Shown in pieces: positions 34,436 to 42,586 of a stretch of 64,000 bases of DNA. Made by a program: the position numbers and the translations under genes. How positions within the stretch are numbered: the stretch's first letter is position 1; each line of letters begins with the position of its first letter. The notes beneath the pieces were generated by a model. The model was not told the origin of the DNA. It worked only from the letters and a program-made list of their open reading frames with translations, and did no database searches. Source of the stretch: Fen-1364 sp049515135 (GTDB lineage: Bacteria > Spirochaetota > Spirochaetia > SZUA-6 > Fen-1364); NCBI GenBank assembly GCA_049515135.1, contig JBEKUJ010000001.1, forward strand, positions 310,001 to 374,000, written 5' to 3'.

Positions 34436-35329
34436 TCAAAGCCCTGCTTTTTCGCGGATGAACTTTCGCGCTTTCAGCGCATACTCGAACGGGTTCGCCC
34501 GCGCCGGATCCTGTTCGGCCTCAACGACATACCAGCCCGTATAGCCTTTCTTTTCGAGCAGCCGGAAAATGGGCTCAAAGCTGATCCCTCCATCTCCGGG
34601 AACGGTAAAGATCCCCTGTTTCACTGCCTGGAGGAAGCTCATGCGCTCTTTCTTCACCCGGTCAAGCACTTCCAGCCGCACGTCCTTCAAATGCACATGG
34701 CGGACCCGGCCAACGTGACGCTCCAGCACGCCAAGGTAGTCCTCACCTGAAAAGGCAAGATGGCCCGTATCATACAGGAGGGAGAGAAGAAGGGAATCCG
34801 TCATCTCCATGAGCCGGTCCACCTCGGAGGCTGTCTGGACCCCTGTCCCCATGTGATGATGGTAGGTCAGAATCATGCCCTTCTCCCGGGCCCGCTCGCC
34901 AAGCTTGTTCAGCCCCTCTGCCAGGCGCTTCCATTCCTCATCCGTGAACCGGGGCTTGCCCTCGAACACGGGGACCTCCTGCATGCCCTGGATGGAATGG
35001 CCCTGCTCAGCGGCGCCAATGACGCGCGCCCCCACGGCGTGGAGGAAGTCCCTGTGCTGGAGGAACGCCTTTTCGACCTCCTCGTACGGCTTCGTGGTGA
35101 GGAAGGAGCTGAACCAGGCGTTGCAGATCGTGAGCCCGCGGAGGTCCAGGTAGCGCTTCAGCACCGCAGGGTCCCTGGGATACTTGTTGCCGACTTCGCT
35201 GCCTTCGTAGCCGGCAAGTGCCATCTCGGAGATGCACTGCTCGAAGGTGTTGTCGCCGCCGAGCTCCGGCAGGTCATCGTTGGTCCAGGCTATCGGGGCG
35301 ATGGCAAGGCGCACTCGTTTGTCTTTCAT
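34436..35329 (-). CDS. iolE: Inosose dehydratase
   Basis: 297-residue TIM-barrel enzyme that dehydrates 2-keto-myo-inositol. The opening LAIAPIAWTNDDLPELGGD is diagnostic of IolE, followed by GYEGSEVGNKYP, the metal-ligand segments MILTYHHHMGT and LLYDTGHLAFSG, and HVHLKDVR. AAAGGAA precedes the ATG. Third enzyme gene of the iol operon. Confidence 0.93.
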   Translation of the reverse strand: MKDKRVRLAIAPIAWTNDDLPELGGDNTFEQCISEMALAGYEGSEVGNKYPRDPAVLKRYLDLRGLTICNAWFSSFLTTKPYEEVEKAFLQHRDFLHAVGARVIGAAEQGHSIQGMQEVPVFEGKPRFTDEEWKRLAEGLNKLGERAREKGMILTYHHHMGTGVQTASEVDRLMEMTDSLLLSLLYDTGHLAFSGEDYLGVLERHVGRVRHVHLKDVRLEVLDRVKKERMSFLQAVKQGIFTVPGDGGISFEPIFRLLEKKGYTGWYVVEAEQDPARANPFEYALKARKFIREKAGL

Positions 35330-35356
35330 CTGACGTTCCTTTCCAGCCGCGCTCCC

Positions 35357-37222
35357 CTAGAACTTCCGGGCGGATTCGACTTCCCGGCTGATCTTCTTGG
35401 CCGCTTCTACAACCTTCGGGTTGTCGGAAACCTGCGCTGTTCCCACGCGCCACCACGACTCGTAGTCGTGCGTCATGGATTTCTGCGTGACCTTCGCATC
35501 GATCACGGTGGAGACGGTCCCCGCAATGGCGCTCTTCACGGCGTCCCTGAACTCCGCAAGCGTCTTGGGCGCGTATCCGCGGGCGCCGTAGCTCTCCCCG
35601 TTTTTCGCGAAGTCCAGCGGCATCAGGCTGCCAGTGAGCCTGCCTGTCCTGGGGTCCCGGCGGCGAAGATCGTTTCCGAACTTCACAATGCCCTGGCTGG
35701 TCTGGAGGTTGTCGATGCACTGGTAGCCGGAGTTGTCAAAGACAACGACATGGATCTTGATTCCCTCCTGGATGGCGGTCAGCAGCTCCGAGTGCAGCAT
35801 CACGTAGGAGCCGTCCCCAACGAGCGCAAAAACCTCCCGGTTGGGCGCAGCCATCTTTGCCCCCAGAGCCGCGGCGATTTCATAACCCATGCAGGAGAAG
35901 CCGTATTCCATGTGGTAGGAGTCAAGCGTCCGCGCGCGCCAGACCCGCTGGAGGTCGCCCGGCAGGCTCCCCGAAGCTCCCACGACAATTGCGTCCCGGG
36001 GCAGGAGGCTCTCGTTCAGCTCTCCCAGCAACCTGACCTGGGACAGTCCGGCAGGATCCTCTTCCGTGTACAGTCTGTCCTCTTCCTTTCGCCATTCGGC
36101 GCGTATCTTCTCCACCTCTCCCTTGTAGCCTGCCGTCCATCCGGCGGCTCGCAGGGCCGCGGTAAGGGCGCTCAGGCTTTCCCGCGCATCGGCCACCATT
36201 GCCACGGAGTTCATCTTGGCCGCGTCGAAAGCGTTCACATTGATGGACAGGACGGCCGCATTCGGGTTCCTGAAAAGGTTGCGCGAGCAGGTGGTGAAAT
36301 CCCCCAGCCGGGTGCCCACGGCGATGATGAGGTCCGCATCATGCGCCACCCGATTTGCCGCAAGCCCGCCGGTGACTCCCATTCCGCCAAGGTTGCGCGG
36401 ATCTTCCCAGGAGATGACGCCTTTGCCTGCCTGCGTCTCGCCGAGCGGCACACCGAAGCTGTCGCAGAACTCTTTCAACTCCCTGCCTGCTTGGGAATAG
36501 CGCACGCCGCCCCCGCAGATGACCATGGGCCGGGACCTGGATTTCACAAGGTTGACGGCCCTGTCGATCTGCCCCTTTGTGGGCAGGCGCCTTTCCACGT
36601 GGTGAACTCTCTTTTCCAGAAACTCCAGGGGGTACTCATAGGGCTCGCCCTGCACGTCTTGCGGGAGGGCCAGGGTCACGGGGCCTGTCTCCGCCGGATC
36701 CGTCAGGACCCGCATGGCGTTGACGCAGGCAGCCATGAGCTGCTCCGGCCTGTTGATCCTGTCCCAGTACCGCGATACTGCGCGAAATGCGTCGTTCGCA
36801 GTTGCCGTATAGTCGTCCCAGTGCTCCACCTGCTGGAGAACGGGATCCGGCTGCCGGCAGGCAAAAACATCCCCGGGCAGGAGAAGCACGGGGATGCGGT
36901 TGACCAGGGCAACGCCTGCCGCAGTCACCATGTTGAGGGCCCCCGGCCCGATGGAGCTGGTGACCGCGAAGATCTGCTTCCTGTTCATCTGCTTGGCGTA
37001 GCCGATGGCCATGTGAGCGGCGCCCTGCTCGTTGTGCCCCTGGAAATACGTGAGGCTATGGCTCTCCTGGGCAAGAGCCTCACCCAGGCCAACCACATTG
37101 CCGTGCCCGAATATGCCGCCAACGCCCTTTACGAACTTCGTCTCGACGCCGTCGAACTCGACATACTGGGCATCGAGAAAGCGCAGCAGCGCCTGCGCCA
37201 TGGTCAGTCGAACCGTCTTCAT
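35357..37222 (-). CDS. iolD: 3D-(3,5/4)-trihydroxycyclohexane-1,2-dione hydrolase
   Basis: 621-residue thiamine-diphosphate enzyme that opens the inositol-derived ring to give 5-deoxy-glucuronate, the substrate of IolB. The N-terminal domain contains GIFGHGNVVGLGEAL and GHNEQGAAHMA with the activating Glu; the C-terminal part has the ThDP motif beginning GDGSYVMLHSE and ending in the Asn-containing VVFDNSGYQC. GGAGG precedes the ATG. Length matches the family. Confidence 0.95.
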   Translation of the reverse strand: MKTVRLTMAQALLRFLDAQYVEFDGVETKFVKGVGGIFGHGNVVGLGEALAQESHSLTYFQGHNEQGAAHMAIGYAKQMNRKQIFAVTSSIGPGALNMVTAAGVALVNRIPVLLLPGDVFACRQPDPVLQQVEHWDDYTATANDAFRAVSRYWDRINRPEQLMAACVNAMRVLTDPAETGPVTLALPQDVQGEPYEYPLEFLEKRVHHVERRLPTKGQIDRAVNLVKSRSRPMVICGGGVRYSQAGRELKEFCDSFGVPLGETQAGKGVISWEDPRNLGGMGVTGGLAANRVAHDADLIIAVGTRLGDFTTCSRNLFRNPNAAVLSINVNAFDAAKMNSVAMVADARESLSALTAALRAAGWTAGYKGEVEKIRAEWRKEEDRLYTEEDPAGLSQVRLLGELNESLLPRDAIVVGASGSLPGDLQRVWRARTLDSYHMEYGFSCMGYEIAAALGAKMAAPNREVFALVGDGSYVMLHSELLTAIQEGIKIHVVVFDNSGYQCIDNLQTSQGIVKFGNDLRRRDPRTGRLTGSLMPLDFAKNGESYGARGYAPKTLAEFRDAVKSAIAGTVSTVIDAKVTQKSMTHDYESWWRVGTAQVSDNPKVVEAAKKISREVESARKF

Positions 37223-37234
37223 GGAGCGCCTCCG

Positions 37235-38242
37235 TCACACGTCCACTTCGGAGATTTTCACGGGCCGGCCTTCGGCAACGGACTTCTTGGCGGCAAATCC
37301 CATGAGCAGGGGCTTCAGCCCGTCAATGTCACCCACGGGGCAGGGCTTCCTGTCGATCACGGCGTCGAAGAAAGAGTTCATCTCGTCCAGGAAGGCCTGA
37401 TGATAGCGCTCCAGGAAGAAGTACAGCGGCTTGTCCCCCGCGACGCCGGCGTCGTTGGAAAGAACGACGGAGGTCGGCGTGTCATTGGCGCAGCTGAGCG
37501 CTCCCTTGGAGCCGAAAACCTCCACGCGCTGGTCATAACCGTAGGTGGCCTTGCGTGAGTTGTCGATCATGCCGATGCAGCCGTTCTGGAACGTGATCGT
37601 CACCACGGCAGTATCCACGTCCCCTGCCTTTCCGATGGCCGGATCAACGAGCACGGCGCCCTTGGCGTAGACCTCCACCGCGTCCGAGCCGGCCAGATAC
37701 CGGGCCATGTCGAAGTCATGGATTGTCATGTCCAGGAATATTCCCCCTGATACCTTCACGTACTCCGGAGGAGGCGGGGCAGGGTCCCGCGAGGTGATGC
37801 GGAGTATGTGAGGGTCTCCGATTGCGCCCTGGTTGACCAGGTCCCGGACCCTGCGGAAGTTGTGATCGAACCTCCTGTTGAACCCCACTTGCAGTATCAC
37901 TCCTGCCTTCTTTGCCGCCGCGAGCGCCTTCTTCACTTTCGCCACGGTGAGGTCCACGGGCTTTTCGCAGAAGATGTGCTTGCCCTTCTCCGCTGCTGCA
38001 ATGACCATGTCGGCGTGCGTGTCGGTGGAGCTGCACACCAGGACCGCCTTGATCTCGGGATCCGAGAGCAGGTCCCGCGCGTCCGCGCTCACCTGCGTGA
38101 CTCCCAGCCCTCCGGCCCAGTCGCGGACCTTGTCCGCGGCGACGTCCGCGATGCGCGCAATCTGCACCCGCGGAATGTGGTGCACGATGTTCTCCGCATG
38201 GATCCTGCCGATCCTCCCTGCCCCGATCAGTCCGATCTTCAT
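37235..38242 (-). CDS. iolG: Inositol 2-dehydrogenase
   Basis: 335-residue Gfo/Idh/MocA oxidoreductase; ATG at 38242 with AAGGAGG. Rossmann start GLIGAGRIGRIHAENI, the catalytic Lys in CEKPVDL (about 96), and HDFD (about 173-176) with catalytic Asp and His. DNSRKATYGYDQRVEVFG is characteristic of IolG. It oxidises myo-inositol to 2-keto-myo-inositol with NAD+, the first step of the pathway. Confidence 0.92.
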   Translation of the reverse strand: MKIGLIGAGRIGRIHAENIVHHIPRVQIARIADVAADKVRDWAGGLGVTQVSADARDLLSDPEIKAVLVCSSTDTHADMVIAAAEKGKHIFCEKPVDLTVAKVKKALAAAKKAGVILQVGFNRRFDHNFRRVRDLVNQGAIGDPHILRITSRDPAPPPPEYVKVSGGIFLDMTIHDFDMARYLAGSDAVEVYAKGAVLVDPAIGKAGDVDTAVVTITFQNGCIGMIDNSRKATYGYDQRVEVFGSKGALSCANDTPTSVVLSNDAGVAGDKPLYFFLERYHQAFLDEMNSFFDAVIDRKPCPVGDIDGLKPLLMGFAAKKSVAEGRPVKISEVDV

Positions 38243-38253
38243 GACTTCCTCCT

Positions 38254-39270
38254 TCATGTGAGTCGCACGAGCTCGTCGCGGCGGAACGACTGCGTGGCTG
38301 CAAAAGCCACCTTCGTGGCCATCACGCCGTCATGAACGGTGACCTGCGGCTTGCGCCGCTCCCCGATGCAGTCCACGAACTCCTGCGTTTCGGCGCAGTA
38401 GGCCGCGCCGAAGCGCTCCAGAAAGTTCTGCGAGCACTCCCGCACCGCTCCGCGGTCATCCAGCAGCTCAACCATGTCTTTCTGCGGCACGCTGGCAATG
38501 CGAAGCGCCGCCTTTGTGCCAATGATCTCCGTCTCCACCGCATATCCGTGCGCCGCGGTCCGGCCGGCCAGCAGGAACGCTATTGCCTCGTTGTCGAACC
38601 GTATGAGAGCGGCCAGGTTGTCACCGTCGCCGTACTGCGCGAACTCCGGGTGCGCGTAGCAGCCCCCGGCTGCAAAGACGGTAGTGGCCTCAGCGCCCAG
38701 CATCCAACGGGCAAGGTCGATGTCATGCACCGCCATGTCGATGAACTGGCCCCCCGAGGTGGGGGCAAAGCAGATGGCCCCGTCGATTGCCGATTCGGGA
38801 TCCACCGAGTAGCCTCGAAAGAGGATGGGACGGCCGATGTAGCCGTCCCGGATCAGCTTCTGCGCCCTGGCGTAGGAAGAGTCATAGCGGCGCATGAACC
38901 CCAACATGAACACCTGCCCGGGGTGCCGCGCCACCGCCTCTTCTGCCAGCATGCACTCTTCCAGGGTGACGCCAAGGGGTTTTTCGCAGAAGACATGAAA
39001 ACCGGCCTCCAGGGCCTGGCCAATGTGCCGACAGTGCTCGCCGGAGCTCGAGGCGATGAAAACGGCATCCAGGTCCCTGTTCTCCAGCATCGCTTCGAAT
39101 CGGTCATACCCGTTCGGCACTCCCCACGCCTTGCAGGCATGGCTCACCCGGTCCGGCTCCAGGGCGCAGACCGCGCTCAGCTCCGCGCCGGCCGTGCGGA
39201 CGGCGATGTTCTCCGCGTGCTTCATCCCCAGCCGGCCAAGACCGACCATCCCGATCCGCACCTTGTTCAT
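38254..39270 (-). CDS. Second Gfo/Idh/MocA dehydrogenase, inositol-type
   Basis: 338 residues with Rossmann motif GMVGLGRLGMKHAENI, CEKPLG and the catalytic HDID segment AVHDIDLARWMLG. FMRRYDSSYARAQ is typical of inositol and scyllo-inositol dehydrogenases. Only 11 bp separate it from iolG. It probably acts on a different inositol isomer (scyllo- or chiro-) or in the reverse direction; the exact substrate cannot be read from sequence. Confidence 0.85.
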   Translation of the reverse strand: MNKVRIGMVGLGRLGMKHAENIAVRTAGAELSAVCALEPDRVSHACKAWGVPNGYDRFEAMLENRDLDAVFIASSSGEHCRHIGQALEAGFHVFCEKPLGVTLEECMLAEEAVARHPGQVFMLGFMRRYDSSYARAQKLIRDGYIGRPILFRGYSVDPESAIDGAICFAPTSGGQFIDMAVHDIDLARWMLGAEATTVFAAGGCYAHPEFAQYGDGDNLAALIRFDNEAIAFLLAGRTAAHGYAVETEIIGTKAALRIASVPQKDMVELLDDRGAVRECSQNFLERFGAAYCAETQEFVDCIGERRKPQVTVHDGVMATKVAFAATQSFRRDELVRLT

Positions 39271-39282
39271 GCTGCCTCGCGT

Positions 39283-40356
39283 CTACGGCCTGTTGCCGCC
39301 CGTTGTTTCGCGGACCACCAGCTTCGGCGTCAGGAGCGTCCGCTTCGCATCGCGCGGCCCGCCGTCCAGCCTGCGGCTCTTGATCAGCTCGAGCAGGCGC
39401 TCACAGGTCGCGGAAGAAAGCTCTTCGCGGGGCTGGTGGATCGTGGTGAGGGAGGGGCGGATGCAGGCCGCCAGGTCCGTATCGTCATATCCGATCAGCG
39501 CAATATCGTCCGGAACCCGCAGCCCCAGCTTGCCCACGGCCAGAAGGGCCCCGATGGCCATGAGATCATTCAGGGCAAGGATGGCATCGTACTCGCGGAT
39601 CCTCGGAGCCGCATTCATCACGGCATCGTAGCCGGATTCCATGGTCTGGTTGCCAATAAGCAGGTCTTCGGGGCGCAGGGTGATGCCGTGTTCTGCAAGT
39701 CCCCGGCGCGCGCCGGCAAGGCGCAGAACGTACTCGCGGTCTGTGACCTTCTCTCTCGGGGTAGTCACGCACAGGATGCGCTTCTTTCCGATTACCCCCA
39801 GGTGTTGCCCCGCAAGGTACCCGCCATGCTCGTTGTCCGGGTAGATGATATCAACGTCGGCAGGACAGGGGTCCGGCGGAGGATAGTGGGAGAAGACAAA
39901 AGGCATCTCCCGCGTGTGGAGGTAGTCGATGAGCTCCCGCTCGAACACGGGCTGCACGATGATGAGCCCATCCACTTTCTTTCGGGCCACGAGTTTCCTG
40001 ATGTTGTTGCCGCCGGTGAAATGATTGTTCAGGAAGGTGACCAGAAGGTCGATATCGTTGCACTCCAGCACGCTTCGAAGTGAGCTGTGCAGGGTGCCGT
40101 GATAGAGGTTCACTCCCAGCTGGTCATAGTCGGGCGGAAGAATGATGCCGATGGTCCCGACCTTGCGCGTGATGAGGCTGCGGGCGTGAGCGTTGAACTC
40201 GAACCCCAGTTCCTTGGCGATCTCGCGGATGCGCTTTCGCGTTTTTTCAGGGATCAGGGACGAATCGTTGAGGCTTCTTGAGACCGTGGCCATGCTGACT
40301 CCAGCTGCTTTGGCCACCTCTCTTAATGTCGTCTCTTTGCAAACGTTTGCACGCAT
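39283..40356 (-). CDS. LacI-family repressor of the inositol genes
   Basis: 357 residues. The helix-turn-helix TTLREVAKAAGVSMATVSRSLND starts at about residue 9 and is followed by the hinge and a sugar-binding core with LLVTFLNNHF and IALIGYDDTDL. The ATG at 40356 gives an unusual 8-residue extension (MRANVCKE) before the HTH, because those codons overlap a LacI-type operator. First gene of the iol operon, so it is likely to repress itself, the iol genes and the importer until an inositol intermediate binds. Confidence 0.9.
   Translation of the reverse strand: MRANVCKETTLREVAKAAGVSMATVSRSLNDSSLIPEKTRKRIREIAKELGFEFNAHARSLITRKVGTIGIILPPDYDQLGVNLYHGTLHSSLRSVLECNDIDLLVTFLNNHFTGGNNIRKLVARKKVDGLIIVQPVFERELIDYLHTREMPFVFSHYPPPDPCPADVDIIYPDNEHGGYLAGQHLGVIGKKRILCVTTPREKVTDREYVLRLAGARRGLAEHGITLRPEDLLIGNQTMESGYDAVMNAAPRIREYDAILALNDLMAIGALLAVGKLGLRVPDDIALIGYDDTDLAACIRPSLTTIHQPREELSSATCERLLELIKSRRLDGGPRDAKRTLLTPKLVVRETTGGNRP
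40338..40351. promoter_or_regulatory. Perfect LacI-type palindrome over the regulator's own start
   Basis: TGCAAACGTTTGCA is a perfect 14-bp palindrome of the LacI/GalR operator type. It occupies codons 2-7 of the repressor gene, about 20-30 bp downstream of the expected transcription start, so bound repressor would block its own operon. The related site at 33125-33140 ties the importer to the same regulator. Confidence 0.75.
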
Positions 40357-40389
40357 CAATCAGTATGCAGTATGCCTTTTGGTTCCATT

Positions 40390-40395
40390 TGTCAA
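40390..40395 (-). promoter_or_regulatory. -35 element of the iol operon promoter
   Basis: A perfect TTGACA on the minus strand 34 bp before the LacI start. The -10 is ambiguous: a tandem CATACTGCATACTG lies 15-29 bp downstream, and CATACT matches only 4 of 6. Confidence 0.5.
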
Positions 40396-40422
40396 GGTTC
40401 GTTGTCCAGGCTCGATCATGCG

Positions 40423-41352
40423 TCACGCGATGACAAGCACGGCCACGACCCCGCACACCGCCAGGGGATAGAAGCAGGCCCTGTTGAAAAGGTACATGGC
40501 CGAGGTCATCTTCTGGTCCTGCACCCAGCGCAGGGCTGGAGCTATCAGGAGGAAAGCCCCGGCGGCAAGCGCTCCTGCAACGTAGATCACGGGATATTTC
40601 ATTGGGACAACCAGGGGGAAGAGCAGGCTCGAGGCAACGGTAAGGCACAACAGGCCCAGGGAAACCCAGGTGGAGGCGCGACGGCCATAGCGGACGGGGA
40701 ACGTCCGTATCTTCATGGCAAGGTCTTCCTCGAGGTCGCTCCAGTCGTTGGGGATGTTGCGGCAGCCGACTTTCCAGGCAAAGGCCCACGCGAAGAAAAG
40801 GGCGACAAAGCCCAGGGGCGGCGCGACGGCCACTGCGGAGACCCCGGCAAGCCCGCCCACGGCGACCATGCTCCCCGAAAGTACGGCCTTCCAGTGAGTC
40901 ACGCGAAGGAGCCTGCAGTAGCCGATCTCCAGCAACAGCACGGTCACCATGAGCGCCGCGCACAGCGGGCGCAGGACGAACGCCAGGGAAAGGGAGAGCA
41001 GGCCCCAGATCATCACTCAGCCTAGGGCCGCGTAGAAGCTCAAAGCGCCCTGGGCAATGGGATGGCGGTAGCCCACGGAATCGATGTCGAAGCATTCCTT
41101 TTTTCCCGTGAGCTTCGCCATCTTTTCGCAGTCCACGCTGCAATCCATCACTTCGTTGAGCGCGAAGACTGCGGTGAATCCGGCAAAAGCGGCCATGAGC
41201 CCGATCACGACGGTTGAGGCGGCTGGAAAGGCTCCGAAGACAAAAAGAGCCCCCATTGCGGGATGGGCGATGTCGAGGACTGAATGCGTCATGCGCGACA
41301 GGCCGAAGAACTTCCGGGCCTCTTCGCGTGAAAGGGTTGCACTGTTTCCCAA
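40423..41352 (-). pseudogene. UbiA-family prenyltransferase split by an in-frame TGA
   Basis: One reading frame encodes a complete UbiA-type membrane prenyltransferase apart from a single TGA at 41019-41017. The part before it contains the first Asp-rich motif NEVMDCSVDCEKM; the part after contains the second, NIPNDWSDLEEDLA, and the remaining helices, ending at 40423. The join reads YAALG-stop-VMIWGLL, so a TGG to TGA change (Trp to stop) is the simplest explanation. The start is probably TTG at 41352, seven bases after AAGGAG. A GTG and an ATG follow the stop at once, so the second half might be reinitiated. Substrate unknown. Confidence 0.75.
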
Positions 41353-41353
41353 G

Positions 41354-41629
41354 TCACGTCTCCTTTCGGGCGTTGCCGGCAAAGCTGCCGCGCGTGCCGT
41401 GAATTCCATTCTCAATGGACTCAAGAACCATGTCCGCGACGCCGCCTGCTGCAAATGCCCGGGCGCAGCTCCTCCCGATCATGCTTCCAAGAGGCGGAGG
41501 ATTGTAGATCAGCTTCAGCACGTTCCAGGGGAGCACGGAAAGCGGATCATAGCCTTTCCTGATGTGGCCGTCAGCCAGAGCCCTGCTTTCAAGCCCCGTG
41601 TGCGGCTGGATTGCCAGGAAAAAGATCAC
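41354..41629 (-). CDS. Possible short protein upstream of the UbiA-like gene
   Basis: A GC3-rich frame of 91 codons from GTG 41629, ending 1 base before the UbiA-like TTG start. The protein (ending GSFAGNARKET) has Pro/Leu-rich segments such as GYDPLSVLPWNVLKLIYNPP and is not recognised. No ribosome-binding site is visible; the frame is open further upstream into the divergent ankyrin gene, so this may be the surviving end of a longer gene. Confidence 0.35.
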   Translation of the reverse strand: MIFFLAIQPHTGLESRALADGHIRKGYDPLSVLPWNVLKLIYNPPPLGSMIGRSCARAFAAGGVADMVLESIENGIHGTRGSFAGNARKET

Positions 41630-41689
41630 CGGCACAACTCGGTCAGGTCCGAATACAGACCTGATTCGGTCCAGCACGCAACCCGGTCG

Positions 41690-41698
41690 TGGTATAAT
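41690..41698 (+). promoter_or_regulatory. Extended -10 promoter of the ankyrin gene
   Basis: TGGTATAAT is a perfect -10 with the upstream TGn extension; no good -35 lies 17 bp upstream, as is usual for extended -10 promoters. Start codon is 37 bp downstream, with TTGGAGG in between. Confidence 0.65.
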
Positions 41699-41735
41699 GA
41701 TCAATCCTTGTTCAGAATGTTTTTGGAGGTACAAG

Positions 41736-42296
41736 ATGAAAAAGCGAATAGTCGTTGTAGTAGGTCTTGCGGTCCTTTTGGCGGCTTCGGCGTATGCACA
41801 GACGACTGACTTCCACTTCTTTGCGCTTGTAGAAGCCGGAACGCCACAGGATGTACAAGCCGCTATCAGTAAGGGTCTAGACGTCAACGCCAAGGACAAG
41901 GAGGGCTACACTTTGCTGATGCACGCAGCGAACAACCAGAACCCTCTGGTTATCACTACGCTTCTGAAGGCTGGTGCGGACATCAACGCTCGGGATACGG
42001 CATTCGGCGGGACCGCGCTGGTATGGGCCGCCGGATGGAACCAGAACCCTGAGGTGATTACTGTGCTCCTTGCTGCTGGCGCGGACATCAACGCTATGGA
42101 CAACTACGGTCGAACTCCGCTCATGGCAGCCGCCAGAGACAATCGGAACCCCGAGGTGTTAACCACGCTCTTGAAGGCCGGCGCAGACGGGAAGGTGAAA
42201 AACAATACGGGAAAGACCGCCTTTGATCTCGCGCAGAATAACCGGAGGCTGAAAGGCACAGACGCCCTTAAGCAGCTCGAGGAAGCGACGAAGTAA
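41736..42296 (+). CDS. Secreted ankyrin-repeat protein
   Basis: 186 residues, ATG at 41736 after TTGGAGGT. Signal peptide about 1-22 (MKKRIVVVVGLAVLLAAS, cleaved after AYA). The remainder is four ankyrin repeats with the usual core, e.g. GYTLLMHAANNQNPLVITTL, GADINARD, GRTPLMAAARDN and LLKAGADGK. Predicted periplasmic. Function is protein binding in an unknown context; monocistronic with its own promoter. Confidence 0.88.
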   Translation: MKKRIVVVVGLAVLLAASAYAQTTDFHFFALVEAGTPQDVQAAISKGLDVNAKDKEGYTLLMHAANNQNPLVITTLLKAGADINARDTAFGGTALVWAAGWNQNPEVITVLLAAGADINAMDNYGRTPLMAAARDNRNPEVLTTLLKAGADGKVKNNTGKTAFDLAQNNRRLKGTDALKQLEEATK

Positions 42297-42317
42297 GCTT
42301 ATGGAGCGAGCAAACAG

Positions 42318-42506
42318 TCAGCGGAAAGGAGGTGAGAGCGCAACGGCTTGACGCGCATCATAGTAGTGTACGGCGGCCGGGTTTGCCTCCACGATCCGCC
42401 CGTCTCCCTGACTGATAAGAAGGATCATGGCCGCGTGGTGCTCGAATCGCTTCATGAAAGCGATTGCGCTCCCCGTCCCGATTGCTCTTGCATGCATGGG
42501 TTCCAT
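42318..42506 (-). pseudogene. PAS-domain fragment
   Basis: A 62-codon frame whose middle (FEHHAAMILLISQGDGRIVEANPAA, in two contiguous pieces at about residues 21-45) matches the start of a PAS domain. The match then breaks off after VHYYDA and the frame ends after 17 more residues. No other domain is nearby on either strand, so this seems to be the remains of a PAS sensor gene, with the rest deleted. Confidence 0.5.
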
Positions 42507-42586
42507 GCGCGTCGGGGCCCCGACGCTGCCTCCCGATTGCAGAGTTGAGGCTCAAGTAAAGCACATTTCGGCTGCCGAGTCCATGT

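Noticed and set aside
34760..37558. 932-codon plus-strand frame over iolE and iolD
   Set aside because: Antisense of two strongly conserved enzymes; no domain or ribosome-binding site.
41017..41019. TGA in the UbiA-like gene as evidence for selenocysteine or a changed genetic code
   Set aside because: Many genes here end at TGA, and UbiA enzymes do not use selenocysteine; a Trp-to-stop change or a sequencing error is simpler.
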